Source of the DNA: Rhodocytophaga aerolata
GTDB taxonomy: Bacteria > Bacteroidota > Bacteroidia > Cytophagales > 172606-1
Reading direction: 5' to 3'
Length of the DNA stretch: 64,000 nt
Assembly: GCF_030503435.1 (NCBI RefSeq)
Contig: NZ_JAUKPO010000016.1
Span: 62,001 to 126,000, forward strand
Shown here: positions 35,373 through 44,167 of the stretch, in pieces
Numbering within the stretch: the first letter of the stretch is position 1
Layout: every line of letters starts with the position of its first letter
The notes under the pieces: generated by a model
The model's database searches: none
What the model was told of the DNA's origin: nothing
The model's input: only the letters and a program-made list of their open reading frames with translations
Program-made: the position numbers and the translations under genes

Positions 35373-35463
35373 AACACCTGCTTCGTCCTATCAGCGGCCT
35401 GCCTCAGCAAAGGCTTCACCGCAACAGGCTCGCCGCAGGGAAGCGGTGATACATTAGCTGAAA
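35373..35463 (+). repeat. Cassette-array intergenic element, copy A
   Basis: Begins AACACCTGCTTCGTCCTATC. It aligns with the element at 37620-37713 over about 90 bases: the same opening 12 bases, then TATCAGC-G/A-GCCTGC, a CAAAG block and the closing GGTG-A-T-CATT-n-C/GAAA. CACCTGCTTC near the 5' end pairs with GAAGCGGTG near the 3' end with one bulged base. Confidence 0.6.
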
Positions 35464-35577
35464 TAAAGAAGCATAAAAGGGCAACCATCTAAAAGAAGAA
35501 AGGGTCATCATAAAAGACAATATTGTATTTGTGCATAAAAATAGTCATGCCTTACTCAATAACCTCCTTAATAAACT

Positions 35578-36195
35578 ATGAAAAATCTACTATTCAGCAG
35601 TATTCTAATATTCATATGCTTTAGCGCCTGTTCTAAGAAAGATGAGGCTAAACCAGATGAGTTGGATTATTATCCAACAAGCAAAAATTCACAGTGGAAA
35701 TATGTTTGGGAATTGACCTCGAATAATGAAGTTAATTTAGAAAATGCCAAATCTCAAGCCCTGGGTGATACAATAGTAGATGGAAAGCAGTATGCTATGA
35801 TAGGAGATCCAAGTATGTTACAGCCATATTTTCCTTTATTAGTGCGTAAAGAAAATGGGAAGTATTATCAAAGAGGAGAAATCTATGGGAAATATGGTGC
35901 TGAAGAACTCTTTTTACAAGATAATTTACCTGTAGGTAGCACATGGATAATTCAAGATACGCCTGATATAAAGACAGTTAACACTATTGTTTCCAAGGAT
36001 GAGACGCGCATGATTGGAGGCCAGGAATATAAGCACACACTGGAAGTTAAGAGAGAATCTTTTATCTATATTCCTAACAAAAATGAATATATTTTAGACT
36101 ATACTGATGCTAGGATATATGCTAAAGGAGTGGGATTGGTAGAATGGTCAACGGATCAAAGGAGGATTGCTTTAAAAGAATATCAAATTCAATAG
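35578..36195 (+). CDS. Hypothetical lipoprotein
   Basis: 205 residues with signal peptide and lipobox IFICFSAC (Cys18), followed by a short charged linker (SKKDEAKPDELDYYP). The rest is beta-rich: NSQWKYVWELTSN, LGDTIVDGKQYAMIG, GSTWIIQDTPDIK, and GVGLVEWSTDQRR near the end. This matches a pattern common in Bacteroidota surface lipoproteins of unknown role. No enzymatic motif was found. It is a member of the cassette-like run, and its codon use is AT-leaning. Confidence 0.7.
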   Translation: MKNLLFSSILIFICFSACSKKDEAKPDELDYYPTSKNSQWKYVWELTSNNEVNLENAKSQALGDTIVDGKQYAMIGDPSMLQPYFPLLVRKENGKYYQRGEIYGKYGAEELFLQDNLPVGSTWIIQDTPDIKTVNTIVSKDETRMIGGQEYKHTLEVKRESFIYIPNKNEYILDYTDARIYAKGVGLVEWSTDQRRIALKEYQIQ

Positions 36196-36204
36196 AATAA
36201 CCTA

Positions 36205-36285
36205 GTTCTGCTAACACCACCTCCACGACAACCAGCCCTGCCTCACCTCATAGCCAAAGCTTAAGGATCGGTTTGCTACATTATC
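36205..36285 (+). repeat. Cassette-array intergenic element, diverged copy C
   Basis: Between the lipoprotein and DUF5694 genes. It contains AACACCACCTCC, CAACCAGCCCTGCCTCA, GCCAAAGC and CTACATTATCC in the same order as the corresponding blocks of copies A and B, though it is diverged and lacks a clean terminal pairing. Confidence 0.4.
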
Positions 36286-36300
36286 CATAATTAAGGAGCA

Positions 36301-37170
36301 ATGAAAATCAGATTATCGCCAATTTTATTATTAAGCATTCTTATTGGTTGTAAACAGGAATATAAAACTGAAAATACAACCGTCACTAATATAGACCCTA
36401 AAAAGGAAATTCTTCTTATAGGTACTTTTCACTACAACAATCCAGGTGCTGATGTAGCAAAAACAAAATCATTCGATATTTTAAGTGAGAAGTCACAACT
36501 TGAATTAGAAGGGATTTCTTCAAGTATCATAAAATACAATCCTACCAAAGTATTCGTGGAATGGCCATTTAAGGAGCAAAGTAAATTAGATTCTCTATAC
36601 GCGCTGTATAAAGAAAATAACTATTTTACCAATGAGAGTCTATCTGATTTTTATTTAAAAAACGAAATCTTTCAATTAGCATTTAGGGTGGCAAAAGGGA
36701 ATAATTTGGACAAAGTATATGCAATAGATTACCCTGAGACAAAATTCCCTTATCAAGAGGTGATGCATGATATTGAATCAACTAATCAACTTGAACTTAA
36801 AGAGCGAATCGAAAAAACTATTGCTCAATTCACTACAGAGTTTGATAATATGATTGAATCTGGCGCTTCCCTTAAAGAACTCACCTTTGCTATGAACACA
36901 AAACAAATGAGAGATGCCTCCAATGACCTCCACATCAATATGTTTTCCCTGGCCGGTTCTACAAATGATTTTAATGGTGTCTACTTGACTTCAGAATGGT
37001 ACAAAAGAAATTTGTATATGTGGTCATTGATTCAAAAATATACTTCCGTTTCAGATGAACGAGTAATGGTTTTAGCTGGCTCTAGTCACACGGCTATGAT
37101 AGACCTGTTTGTTAAAGAAAACAGAGATTGGAAAATTAAGGAATTGAAGGAAATTATTAATGAAAAATAA
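36301..37170 (+). CDS. DUF5694-type (TraB/TIKI-like) lipoprotein
   Basis: 289 residues with lipobox SILIGC (Cys17). KEILLIGTFHYNNPGADVAK is the diagnostic start. KVFVEWPFKEQSKLD, KVYAIDYPETKFPY and RVMVLAGSSHTAMI carry the conserved Glu and His residues of the TraB/PrgY/TIKI/EreA-like superfamily. Members are suspected metal-dependent hydrolases; no substrate is known for DUF5694. It is clearly AT-richer than neighbouring housekeeping genes and lies inside the cassette-like run. Confidence 0.8.
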   Translation: MKIRLSPILLLSILIGCKQEYKTENTTVTNIDPKKEILLIGTFHYNNPGADVAKTKSFDILSEKSQLELEGISSSIIKYNPTKVFVEWPFKEQSKLDSLYALYKENNYFTNESLSDFYLKNEIFQLAFRVAKGNNLDKVYAIDYPETKFPYQEVMHDIESTNQLELKERIEKTIAQFTTEFDNMIESGASLKELTFAMNTKQMRDASNDLHINMFSLAGSTNDFNGVYLTSEWYKRNLYMWSLIQKYTSVSDERVMVLAGSSHTAMIDLFVKENRDWKIKELKEIINEK

Positions 37171-37316
37171 CTATGGCTACTACCATATTTAATCGACAAC
37201 TATGCTACCTAAGCTCAAAGCCCTAGTTAAGGCAATAGTTGCGTAAATAATTGAGCCACTAGGGGCAACCAGAAGAAAAGATAAGATTAACTTTTAACTA
37301 ATAAAACTTAAATACC

Positions 37317-37583
37317 ATGACTAGAACTAAGTATTGGGCAATCCTGATAAGTATACCAGTAGCAATCGGATTAATTTCTAATTACATAGCCTACACTTCT
37401 TCTTCACAGCAGGCCCAAGCCTTTATGTGGCAAGCCCTGTGCTATCATATTCTGCTGTGTATCCCTGTTACTTACTTTTTCCGGATGCGACACCTTGGAT
37501 TTACTTGGAAAGAAATGCTAGTAAGTCTGGTACCATTTATTGGGGCAAAATATAGAAGTAAAGCACTATTTGACCCCAAATAA
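37317..37583 (+). CDS. Small two-helix membrane protein (88 aa)
   Basis: Two hydrophobic segments (YWAILISIPVAIGLISNYIA, about 6-25, and MWQALCYHILLCIPVTYFF, about 37-55) with a basic C-terminus (GAKYRSKALFDPK). I do not recognise the family. The RMRHLGFTWKEMLVSLVPFIG segment superficially resembles DUF805-like membrane proteins. It is followed by copy B of the intergenic element. Confidence 0.6.
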   Translation: MTRTKYWAILISIPVAIGLISNYIAYTSSSQQAQAFMWQALCYHILLCIPVTYFFRMRHLGFTWKEMLVSLVPFIGAKYRSKALFDPK

Positions 37584-37619
37584 TCAACGCCATACACTTT
37601 ATCAAATACGGAGCGTATG

Positions 37620-37713
37620 AACACCTGCTTCACCCTATCAGCAGCCTGCTAACCTACAAAGTTAACGCTTAAAAGTGCCTTGCCTACGGGAGGTGGTAAT
37701 GCATTCATCGAAA
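37620..37713 (+). repeat. Cassette-array intergenic element, copy B
   Basis: Begins AACACCTGCTTCACCCTATC and ends GGTGGTAATGCATTCATCG, then AAA. It is the clear partner of copy A (35373-35463), diverged mainly in the middle, which suggests a conserved-ends, variable-centre structure. Confidence 0.6.
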
Positions 37714-37754
37714 GCAAGATAAAATAATACAACCCTACAAAAAGAGGAACAGGC

Positions 37755-38168
37755 ATGGAAGAAACGCCAGAACTTACAATCCGAACGGAGGCATCACAGA
37801 TGGATGTGGATTTTATTCATCAATTCTTAACCAATATCTATTGGGCTAGGGGCCGCAGCCGGGAAGCTGTGCAAGCCTGCATTATTAACTCCTTTAATAT
37901 CGGCTTGTTTCTGGAGGGCAAACAAGTGGCCTATGCCCGGGTAGTAACAGATTATGTGGTGTTTGCCTACTTGTTAGATGTTTTTGTAGCAGAACCCTAC
38001 CGGGGACGCGGCTACTCCCTGATCATGCTGAAAAATTTATTGCAACATCCGCGCTTAACTAGTATTCAGATCTGGCGATTAGGCACCGATGATGCGCAAG
38101 GCTTATATGCGAAACTAGGCTTTACTGTAGCCGCTCATCCCGAAAAGCTAATGGTTTTACTAAAGTAA
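37755..38168 (+). CDS. GNAT family N-acetyltransferase
   Basis: A 137-residue single GNAT domain. The motif A region is VFVAEPYRGRGYSLIMLKNL (pyrophosphate-binding RxxGxx-type turn), preceded by VAYARVVTDYVVFAYLLD and followed by WRLGTDDAQGLYAKLGF. The short length and IYWARGRSREAV start match a common stand-alone GNAT subgroup. The acceptor is unknown. It is one of three GNATs in this + strand run. Confidence 0.85.
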   Translation: MEETPELTIRTEASQMDVDFIHQFLTNIYWARGRSREAVQACIINSFNIGLFLEGKQVAYARVVTDYVVFAYLLDVFVAEPYRGRGYSLIMLKNLLQHPRLTSIQIWRLGTDDAQGLYAKLGFTVAAHPEKLMVLLK

Positions 38169-38265
38169 CAAGCGCTTCTGCCAACATCTTGCACGGACCC
38201 GCAACCAGCTAGTGCCTCAAATTACTACTGCAGTTGGGAGCAGGTTTAAAACCCACGTACACAGT

Positions 38266-38793
38266 ATGCAAACGATCAACATAAATAAAGTAACCCTACA
38301 AGACCTTGGCCAGTTGCAGCATATTAGCAGGCAAACTTTTTTTGAGACCTTTTCGGTAGGCAATACAGAGGAGAATATGAAAAAATACCTGGAAGAAGGT
38401 TTTTCTACCGAAAAATTGACTGCTGAACTGAATAACCGTAACTCTGAATTTTATTTTGCCAAGCTTGGTCATACGATAATCGGGTATGTAAAACTCAATT
38501 TTGGAGAATCACAAACGGAATTAAAAGACGACGAAGCACTAGAAATAGAACGGATTTATGTGTTGAAAGAATTTCACGGAAAAAAGGTAGGTCAATTGCT
38601 CTATGAAAAGGCCCTGCAAATTGCCAGACAAATCAATGCCGAGTACGTGTGGTTAGGAGTTTGGGAAGAAAATCCAAGAGCTATCAATTTTTATAAGAAA
38701 AATGGGTTTGTTGAGTTTGACAAGCACATTTTCAAATTGGGCAGCGACGAGCAGACTGACATCATGATGAAACTATTATTGAAAGACACGTGA
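38266..38793 (+). CDS. GNAT family N-acetyltransferase
   Basis: About 175 residues. Motif A IERIYVLKEFHGKKVGQLLY carries the acetyl-CoA turn, and WLGVWEENPRAINFYKKNGF is motif B. The TFFETFSVGNTEENMKKYLE N-terminal region is typical of the diamine/spermidine-like PaiA-type group. I start at ATG 38266. An in-frame GTG at 38212 lies within the intergenic element and is unlikely. The two preceding genes are separated from it by a diverged element containing CAACCAGC. Confidence 0.85.
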   Translation: MQTININKVTLQDLGQLQHISRQTFFETFSVGNTEENMKKYLEEGFSTEKLTAELNNRNSEFYFAKLGHTIIGYVKLNFGESQTELKDDEALEIERIYVLKEFHGKKVGQLLYEKALQIARQINAEYVWLGVWEENPRAINFYKKNGFVEFDKHIFKLGSDEQTDIMMKLLLKDT

Positions 38794-38946
38794 GATATAA
38801 TAAACAGGCATGCCACCATCCCCACACATGACCAGCAACCAGCCCGACAAAGCATAACTTTCAAAAGAAGGTTGAAGCGTAACAGGAAGTAACAAAGCAG
38901 TGTTGGTTTGTTGCATTGTTTGCTATATTGGCTAAAATTAACACAT

Positions 38947-40107
38947 ATGATCAGGTTAATATTTATAGCTTTATTTCTATCTCTACAAACACCTACTTTT
39001 GGGCAAAAGCCAAGGGCTAGAGATATAGGAATTCCTTTTGACGGAAAGCCTGGAAAATACAATGCCATTACAGATGTAAAAGGAGTGGAAGTAGGATATA
39101 GCACAATTATCTCTGGACAAGGAAAAAATATCCGGGGTAAAGGACCTGTTAGAACAGGGGTGACTGCCATATTGCCCAGAGGCAAATCGAATAATCCCGT
39201 TTATGCCAATTGGTATGCACTTAATGGAAATGGTGAAATGACTGGGACCACGTGGATAACCGAGTCGGGCTTTTTAGAAACACCTATCATGCTCACCAAT
39301 ACAAATAGTGTAGGAGTTGTCAGAGATGCCGTATTAAAATGGTTCGTACAAACAAATTGGTACAAAGAAGATTTTTGGTATACGTATCCGGTTGTGGCAG
39401 AAACCTATGATGGTTTCTTAAATGATATTTATGGATTTCATGTAAAAGAAACCCATGCTTTTGAGGCACTAAACAAAGCAAAATCGGGATTCTTAGAAGA
39501 AGGCAATATAGGAGGCGGAACAGGCATGATGTGTTTAGGCTTTAAAGGAGGAACGGGCACTTCCTCAAGAGTTGTTGCTATCAAGGATTCAACCTATACC
39601 GTTGGTGCACTGGTCCAATCCAATTTTGGTGCAAAACATAATCTAACTATTGCAGGTGTAGCAGTTGGAAAAGAGTTAAAAGATACCTTAAATTATCAGT
39701 TTAATGCACCTCCCTCATACCGACAGGAAGGCGATGGTTCCATCATTGTAGTAGTTGCCACAGATGCTCCTTTGTTACCACATCAGTTAAAGAGAATAGC
39801 AGCTAGGGTTCCTATTGCTGTAGGCAAGGTTGGGGGCCGTGGTGAAAATGGCTCCGGTGATATTTTTATTGCTTTTTCTACGGCTAACCTGACGGCATTT
39901 CAGAGAAAAGATTTTACTGAAGTAGACCAGCTACCCAATGATCTGATAAACCCCCTGTTTGAAGCAACAGTTCAAGCTGTAGAAGAAGCTATTATTAATG
40001 CTATGGTAGCAGCAGAAACAATGGAAGGAATCAATGAAAATAAAGCATATGCCCTCCCGCATAAAGCCGTGATTAATGTATTGAAAAAGTATAATAGATT
40101 AAAATAG
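38947..40107 (+). CDS. P1 family peptidase (DmpA-like aminopeptidase)
   Basis: About 386 residues with a signal peptide (MIRLIFIALFLSLQTPTFG). Members are N-terminal nucleophile hydrolases that self-cleave to expose Ser or Thr. The predicted cleavage and nucleophile lie in GRGENGSGDIFIAFSTAN. Other family blocks are KYNAITDVKGVEVGYSTI, GPVRTGVTAILPRG, EEGNIGGGTGMMCLGFKGG and VVVATDAPLLPHQLKRIAAR. It releases N-terminal amino acids or D-amino acid amides. ATG 38947 is chosen because it opens the signal peptide; a TTG at 38908 would add an implausible leader. The next gene starts 3 bases later. Confidence 0.9.
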   Translation: MIRLIFIALFLSLQTPTFGQKPRARDIGIPFDGKPGKYNAITDVKGVEVGYSTIISGQGKNIRGKGPVRTGVTAILPRGKSNNPVYANWYALNGNGEMTGTTWITESGFLETPIMLTNTNSVGVVRDAVLKWFVQTNWYKEDFWYTYPVVAETYDGFLNDIYGFHVKETHAFEALNKAKSGFLEEGNIGGGTGMMCLGFKGGTGTSSRVVAIKDSTYTVGALVQSNFGAKHNLTIAGVAVGKELKDTLNYQFNAPPSYRQEGDGSIIVVVATDAPLLPHQLKRIAARVPIAVGKVGGRGENGSGDIFIAFSTANLTAFQRKDFTEVDQLPNDLINPLFEATVQAVEEAIINAMVAAETMEGINENKAYALPHKAVINVLKKYNRLK

Positions 40108-40110
40108 TTT

Positions 40111-40413
40111 ATGAAGAAATCAGAAGAATGTGCCGATATGGGAGAAATCCGAAAGGAAATTGACAAGATAGACCAACAGATTATTCAGCTTCTTGGCCAG
40201 CGATTTGGCTATGTAAAAGCAGCTTCCAAATTCAAAACCAGCGAGATGAGTGTAAAAGCCCCAGAACGGCTGCATAGTATGCTCCAGCAGCGGCGGATAT
40301 GGGCATCAGAAGCAGGATTGAATCCAGAAGTTATTGAGAAAATGTACCGCGATCTAGTGAATTATTTTATTGAAGAGGAGATGAAGCAGTGGCAAAATCA
40401 TGCTCCCAAATGA
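40111..40413 (+). CDS. Chorismate mutase / isochorismate lyase-type (PchB-like) protein
   Basis: 100 residues, an all-helical AroQ fold. EIRKEIDKIDQQIIQLLGQR, YVKAASKFK and VKAPERLHSMLQQRRIWASE, then VNYFIEEEMKQW, follow PchB very closely in pattern, including the YVKAA...F-K-AS and APER blocks. PchB makes salicylate from isochorismate. Whether this protein does so or is a generic chorismate mutase cannot be decided here, as no other siderophore or aromatic gene is adjacent. It is coupled to the P1 peptidase gene. Confidence 0.85.
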   Translation: MKKSEECADMGEIRKEIDKIDQQIIQLLGQRFGYVKAASKFKTSEMSVKAPERLHSMLQQRRIWASEAGLNPEVIEKMYRDLVNYFIEEEMKQWQNHAPK

Positions 40414-40579
40414 AGTGACCCAGAAAAGCAGGCCGAAGCACGAAGCACAGGTAATAGAGGTTGATTGAAAAGATCGAAAAAACTATATTTAGCTTCTTTT
40501 GAAAGTTGACCTATCAGAAAAAAAATAATTATATGTAATTTAAAAGCTACGCTACGTTACCTAATTTACTACTAGCCAG

Positions 40580-40882
40580 ATGATTTATTATATCCAGATT
40601 ATATTCGTAAAAGACGGAAAACAAGAAGTGTTTCATGCGTTTGAGGAACACGTTTTACCCTTATTACAAAAACATAAGGGCGAATTACTTTACCGCATAA
40701 GGCCCACAAAAGATAGTATAATTGCCTCCAGTGGAGAACATCCCTACGAAATTCATCTGGTTTCTTTTCCGGCCAGAAAAGATTTTGAATCTTACCGGGA
40801 TGATAAAGAAAGGCTACAATACATGCACCTAAAAGAAGCATCCATCGAAAAGGCACTATTGATTGAAGGAAATCTATTGTAA
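40580..40882 (+). CDS. DUF1330-like small protein
   Basis: 100 residues predicted to form a dimeric alpha-beta barrel: IYYIQIIFVKDGKQEVFHAF, then PYEIHLVSFPARKDFESYRD and a C-terminal helix. This is the ferredoxin-like pattern of DUF1330 and related monooxygenase-like folds. There are no catalytic residues to name. It is a stand-alone gene, 166 bases after the PchB-like gene. Confidence 0.7.
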   Translation: MIYYIQIIFVKDGKQEVFHAFEEHVLPLLQKHKGELLYRIRPTKDSIIASSGEHPYEIHLVSFPARKDFESYRDDKERLQYMHLKEASIEKALLIEGNLL

Positions 40883-40976
40883 AAAGACCTGCCTGTAGCC
40901 AATACTGGCGGAAAAAAATTAGGATAAATAAGTATAGTGAAGGTCTGAAAAGCATTTTGACTTAACCAGCATTTGT

Positions 40977-42668
40977 ATGAAACCCCACCTTTCTATATGC
41001 TATTCCATAGTTTGCCTGGTGTGTATACTCGCAAGCGTATCATGCAAAAAAAAGAATACAGCCGAAACAAACACCGCCATCAGCGAATTGAACCTCAAGC
41101 GGGGCGAGGTCATTACCTGTGGCCCGCCTGACAGGGAATTCGGATCATTGGTTTTTCAGACGTCGTGTGGGGACGAATCAGAAAACTTTAATCTGGCTCT
41201 AAAGCTTTTACATTCTTTTGAGTACGATGAAGCTGAAAAAGTTTTTGCCAGTATTATTGACAGGTTCCCGGACTGTGCCATGGCGTATTGGGGAGTAGCC
41301 ATGAGTAATTTCCATCCGCTGTGGACTCCACCTACAGAAGCAGAGCTGAAAAAGGGGGCAAAAGCCATTGAACTGGCCCAGACGCTTTCGTCAAAATCTA
41401 AAAAAGAAGCAAGTTACATAGCCGCCATTGCTTCATTTTATAAAGATTGGGATACAGTAGAGCACCGGGAACGGTGCCTGCGGTTTGAAAAAGCCATGGA
41501 ACAAGTAGCTGCCGACTATCCGGAAGATAAAGAAGCGACCATTTTTTATGCCTTAGCCCTGAATGCCGCTGCCGATCCATCGGATAAATCGTTTGCTAAG
41601 CAAAAAAAAGCCGGAGCTATTCTACAAAAAATGTCCCCGGAAGAATCCAACCATCCTGGTGTTATTCATTATTTAATTCATACGTACGACTCTCCTGAAC
41701 TGGCTACTCTGGCATTGCCGGCAGCCCGCAAATATGCCTCAGTGGCCCCATCTTCCGCCCATGCCCTGCATATGCCTTCGCATATTTTTACCAGGCTCGG
41801 GCTTTGGGAGGAATGCATCCAGTCTAACCGGGCTTCTGTTTCCTCTGCCCAGTGTTATGGCGAAGCGGCAGGTATACAAGGGCACTGGGACGAAGAGTTG
41901 CATGGCCTGGATTACCTGATGTATGCACATCTGCAAAAAGGAGAAAACACCCTGGCAAAGCAACAATGGGACTACCTGCAAACCATTCAAGAAGTACATC
42001 CGGTAAATTTTAAAGTGGCGTATGCGTATGCAGCTATACCGGCCAGGTATGTTCTGGAAAACAAACGCTGGCAAGAAGCAGCCACCCTGCCAATGCATCC
42101 GGCAAATTTTCCTTGGAATGAATATCCCTGGCAAAAAGCCATTATCCATTTTACCCGGCTTCTGGGTGCTGTCCACCTGGAAAATTTGGCGTCTGCCACA
42201 ACGGAGTTGAACGAACTGAACCAGATACATCAAACCTTGCTGAAGCAAAAAGATGCCTATAAAGCCAATCAGGTACTTATTCAACTGAAAGCAGGGGAAG
42301 CCTGGATACGTTTTAAAGAAGGCAAACCAGCGGAAGCTTTGGAACTGATGCAACTGGCAGCCGATATGGAAGACAAAACCGAGAAACATCCTGTAACACC
42401 AGGTGAAGTAATTCCGGCAAGAGCTTTAGAAGCCGACTTATTAATGGAGATGAACCAACCCGCCAAAGCCTTGCAAGCCTTCGAAGCGGATTTTAAAAAA
42501 CATCCTAACCGGTTTAATAGCCTCTATAGTGCTGGGGTAGCTGCCCAAAAGGCTGGCAACCCAGAAAAAGCAACCTTGTATTATAAGCAGCTCATCACGC
42601 ACGTTACATCTCCTCAAACCACCAGGCCGGAAGTGAAAGCAGTGAAACAGTATTTAAAAATGCCATAA
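40977..42668 (+). CDS. Tetratricopeptide-repeat lipoprotein
   Basis: 563 residues with signal and lipobox ILASVSC (Cys23). A CGPPDREFGSLVFQTSC segment follows, then many TPR-like helical pairs (FEYDEAEKVFASIIDRFPDC, MAYWGVAMSNFHPLWTPPTE, SSAHALHMPSHIFTRLGLWE, NSLYSAGVAAQKAGNPEKA). The HALHMPSHIFTRLG stretch is characteristic of a group of bacterial TPR proteins of unknown function. It probably scaffolds proteins at the periplasmic or cell-surface face of the envelope. Confidence 0.85.
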   Translation: MKPHLSICYSIVCLVCILASVSCKKKNTAETNTAISELNLKRGEVITCGPPDREFGSLVFQTSCGDESENFNLALKLLHSFEYDEAEKVFASIIDRFPDCAMAYWGVAMSNFHPLWTPPTEAELKKGAKAIELAQTLSSKSKKEASYIAAIASFYKDWDTVEHRERCLRFEKAMEQVAADYPEDKEATIFYALALNAAADPSDKSFAKQKKAGAILQKMSPEESNHPGVIHYLIHTYDSPELATLALPAARKYASVAPSSAHALHMPSHIFTRLGLWEECIQSNRASVSSAQCYGEAAGIQGHWDEELHGLDYLMYAHLQKGENTLAKQQWDYLQTIQEVHPVNFKVAYAYAAIPARYVLENKRWQEAATLPMHPANFPWNEYPWQKAIIHFTRLLGAVHLENLASATTELNELNQIHQTLLKQKDAYKANQVLIQLKAGEAWIRFKEGKPAEALELMQLAADMEDKTEKHPVTPGEVIPARALEADLLMEMNQPAKALQAFEADFKKHPNRFNSLYSAGVAAQKAGNPEKATLYYKQLITHVTSPQTTRPEVKAVKQYLKMP

Positions 42669-42791
42669 GAGTACTATACGAGGAAGGGTAGAAAGAAAAT
42701 ATACTGGAGGAAAAACGAGTAAAAGCAACCAACATCCGGCAAAATCTTGTTTAATTTGCTGTCAATACATTTTACTCCAAGATAACCATCC

Positions 42792-43367
42792 ATGGACCGA
42801 ACGGCTGTTGATAACAGAACCTTCCACAAAATAGATTTTACGGAAAACCTGCTCCAAAAAGGAGAGTATGAAAATTGCTGGTTCACCAACTGTAACTTCT
42901 CTGGTACTGATCTGTCAGGGGTAAAATTCATTAATTGCCAGTTTACGGATTGTAATCTAAGCCTGGCCAAATTGCTGAAAACCTCCTTTCAGGATGGTGT
43001 ATTTAAAGATTGCAAAATGCTGGGTCTGCGCTTCGATACCTGCAATCCTTTTGGGTTATCCTTCAGCTTTGAGAATTGCTCCCTTAATCATTCTTCGTTT
43101 TACCAGACAAAAATCAAAAAGACGGTCTTCAAAAATTCCCAGTTAAAAGAAACAGATTTTACTCAATGCGATTTAACCAGTGCTGTTTTCGCTAATTGTG
43201 ACCTATCTATGGCTCTTTTTGACAATACTTTGCTGGAAAAAGCCGATTTCCGTACTTCCTATAATTATTCCATTGATCCGGAACGGAACCGCATTAAAAA
43301 AGCCAAGTTTGCTATGCCATCCGTCATCGGGCTGCTACACAAATACGATATAGACATTGAACAATAA
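42792..43367 (+). CDS. Pentapeptide-repeat protein, Qnr/MfpA-like layout
   Basis: 191 residues made of A(D/N)LXX-type pentapeptide coils: FTNCNFSGTDLSGVKFINC, LSLAKLLKTSFQDGVFKDC and FTQCDLTSAVFANCDLSMA. It forms a right-handed quadrilateral helix. The C-terminus KKAKFAMPSVIGLLHKYDID resembles the capping dimerisation end of Qnr proteins, and the length is similar. Qnr-like proteins mimic DNA and protect gyrase. That function here is plausible but not shown, and many pentapeptide proteins do not confer it. Confidence 0.85.
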   Translation: MDRTAVDNRTFHKIDFTENLLQKGEYENCWFTNCNFSGTDLSGVKFINCQFTDCNLSLAKLLKTSFQDGVFKDCKMLGLRFDTCNPFGLSFSFENCSLNHSSFYQTKIKKTVFKNSQLKETDFTQCDLTSAVFANCDLSMALFDNTLLEKADFRTSYNYSIDPERNRIKKAKFAMPSVIGLLHKYDIDIEQ

Positions 43368-43509
43368 AGCGCTGCAGCTAGAGATGGATAACCTGCCCAA
43401 AGGAGTACTAGTCTGCGTAGTGGCTTCAGCCAGACATACCTGCCTTAATGACCGTTGAAATATCCTTGAAAAATTCGTAGTTCTAAACCTATTTACATAC
43501 GCTAATTCC

Positions 43510-43977
43510 ATGAAACAAACAGTTACGTTGATCCTGGGCAGCCTCCTGCTTATGGCATGTGAAACAGAAACAACACCCAATCAATCCAGCCCGCAGGCTA
43601 AACCCATTCAGGGAACCTGGCAATTACTAACAGGAACAATTATTGAAAAGGGGGACACTACCGTTACGGATTATACCCAGAACCGATCTTTTATTAAAGT
43701 TATTAACGATACCCATTTCGCCTTTCTGCATCACGATTTAACCAAGGGAAAAGATTCAGCAGCTGTTTTCTCTTCCGGAGGGGGCCGCTACACATTGGCC
43801 GATAGTGTGTATACCGAACATCTGGAATACTGCAGTGCCAGAGAGTGGGAGGGAAACGACTTTTCTTTTACCGTTACCATCGAAAACGATACCCTTATTC
43901 AGCGGGGAATAGAGAAAGTGGAAGAGGCCGGAATCAACCGGTTGAATATAGAAAAGTACGTGAAAGTGAACAAATAA
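43510..43977 (+). CDS. Lipocalin-like (DUF4488-type) lipoprotein
   Basis: 155 residues with lipobox LLLMAC (Cys17). PIQGTWQLLTGTIIEKGDTT opens a small beta-barrel. DTHFAFLHHDLTKGK, GGGRYTLADSVYTEHLEYC and WEGNDFSFTVTIENDTLIQR follow the pattern of DUF4488/lipocalin-like proteins from Bacteroidota. Ligand and role are unknown. Confidence 0.78.
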   Translation: MKQTVTLILGSLLLMACETETTPNQSSPQAKPIQGTWQLLTGTIIEKGDTTVTDYTQNRSFIKVINDTHFAFLHHDLTKGKDSAAVFSSGGGRYTLADSVYTEHLEYCSAREWEGNDFSFTVTIENDTLIQRGIEKVEEAGINRLNIEKYVKVNK

Positions 43978-44167
43978 TGAGGGTAGTATCTGCTGAATAA
44001 CTACTACAGAAAACCTATAATTCATGCACTTCCATATAGATTTAATTAGCGTGATATAAAAAGAAGGCTTGAGCTTAATAAAGGCAGAAGATTCCCCAAC
44101 TTTGTTCTATAAAATAGGGGGCTAACCTGTTATATTTGTCTTTTGTATACTGAAATAGCCTGCCAAG

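Noticed and set aside
38212-38265. GTG start for the second GNAT gene
   Set aside because: The added 18 residues lie in the intergenic element and lack family similarity.
35346-38946. Integron attC sites in the cassette-like array
   Set aside because: Gaps have inverted ends with bulged bases, but the GTTRRRY and RYYYAAC core sites do not match, and no integrase is present in the window.
38908-38946. TTG start for the P1 peptidase
   Set aside because: It would put a 13-residue leader in front of a good signal peptide that begins at ATG 38947.
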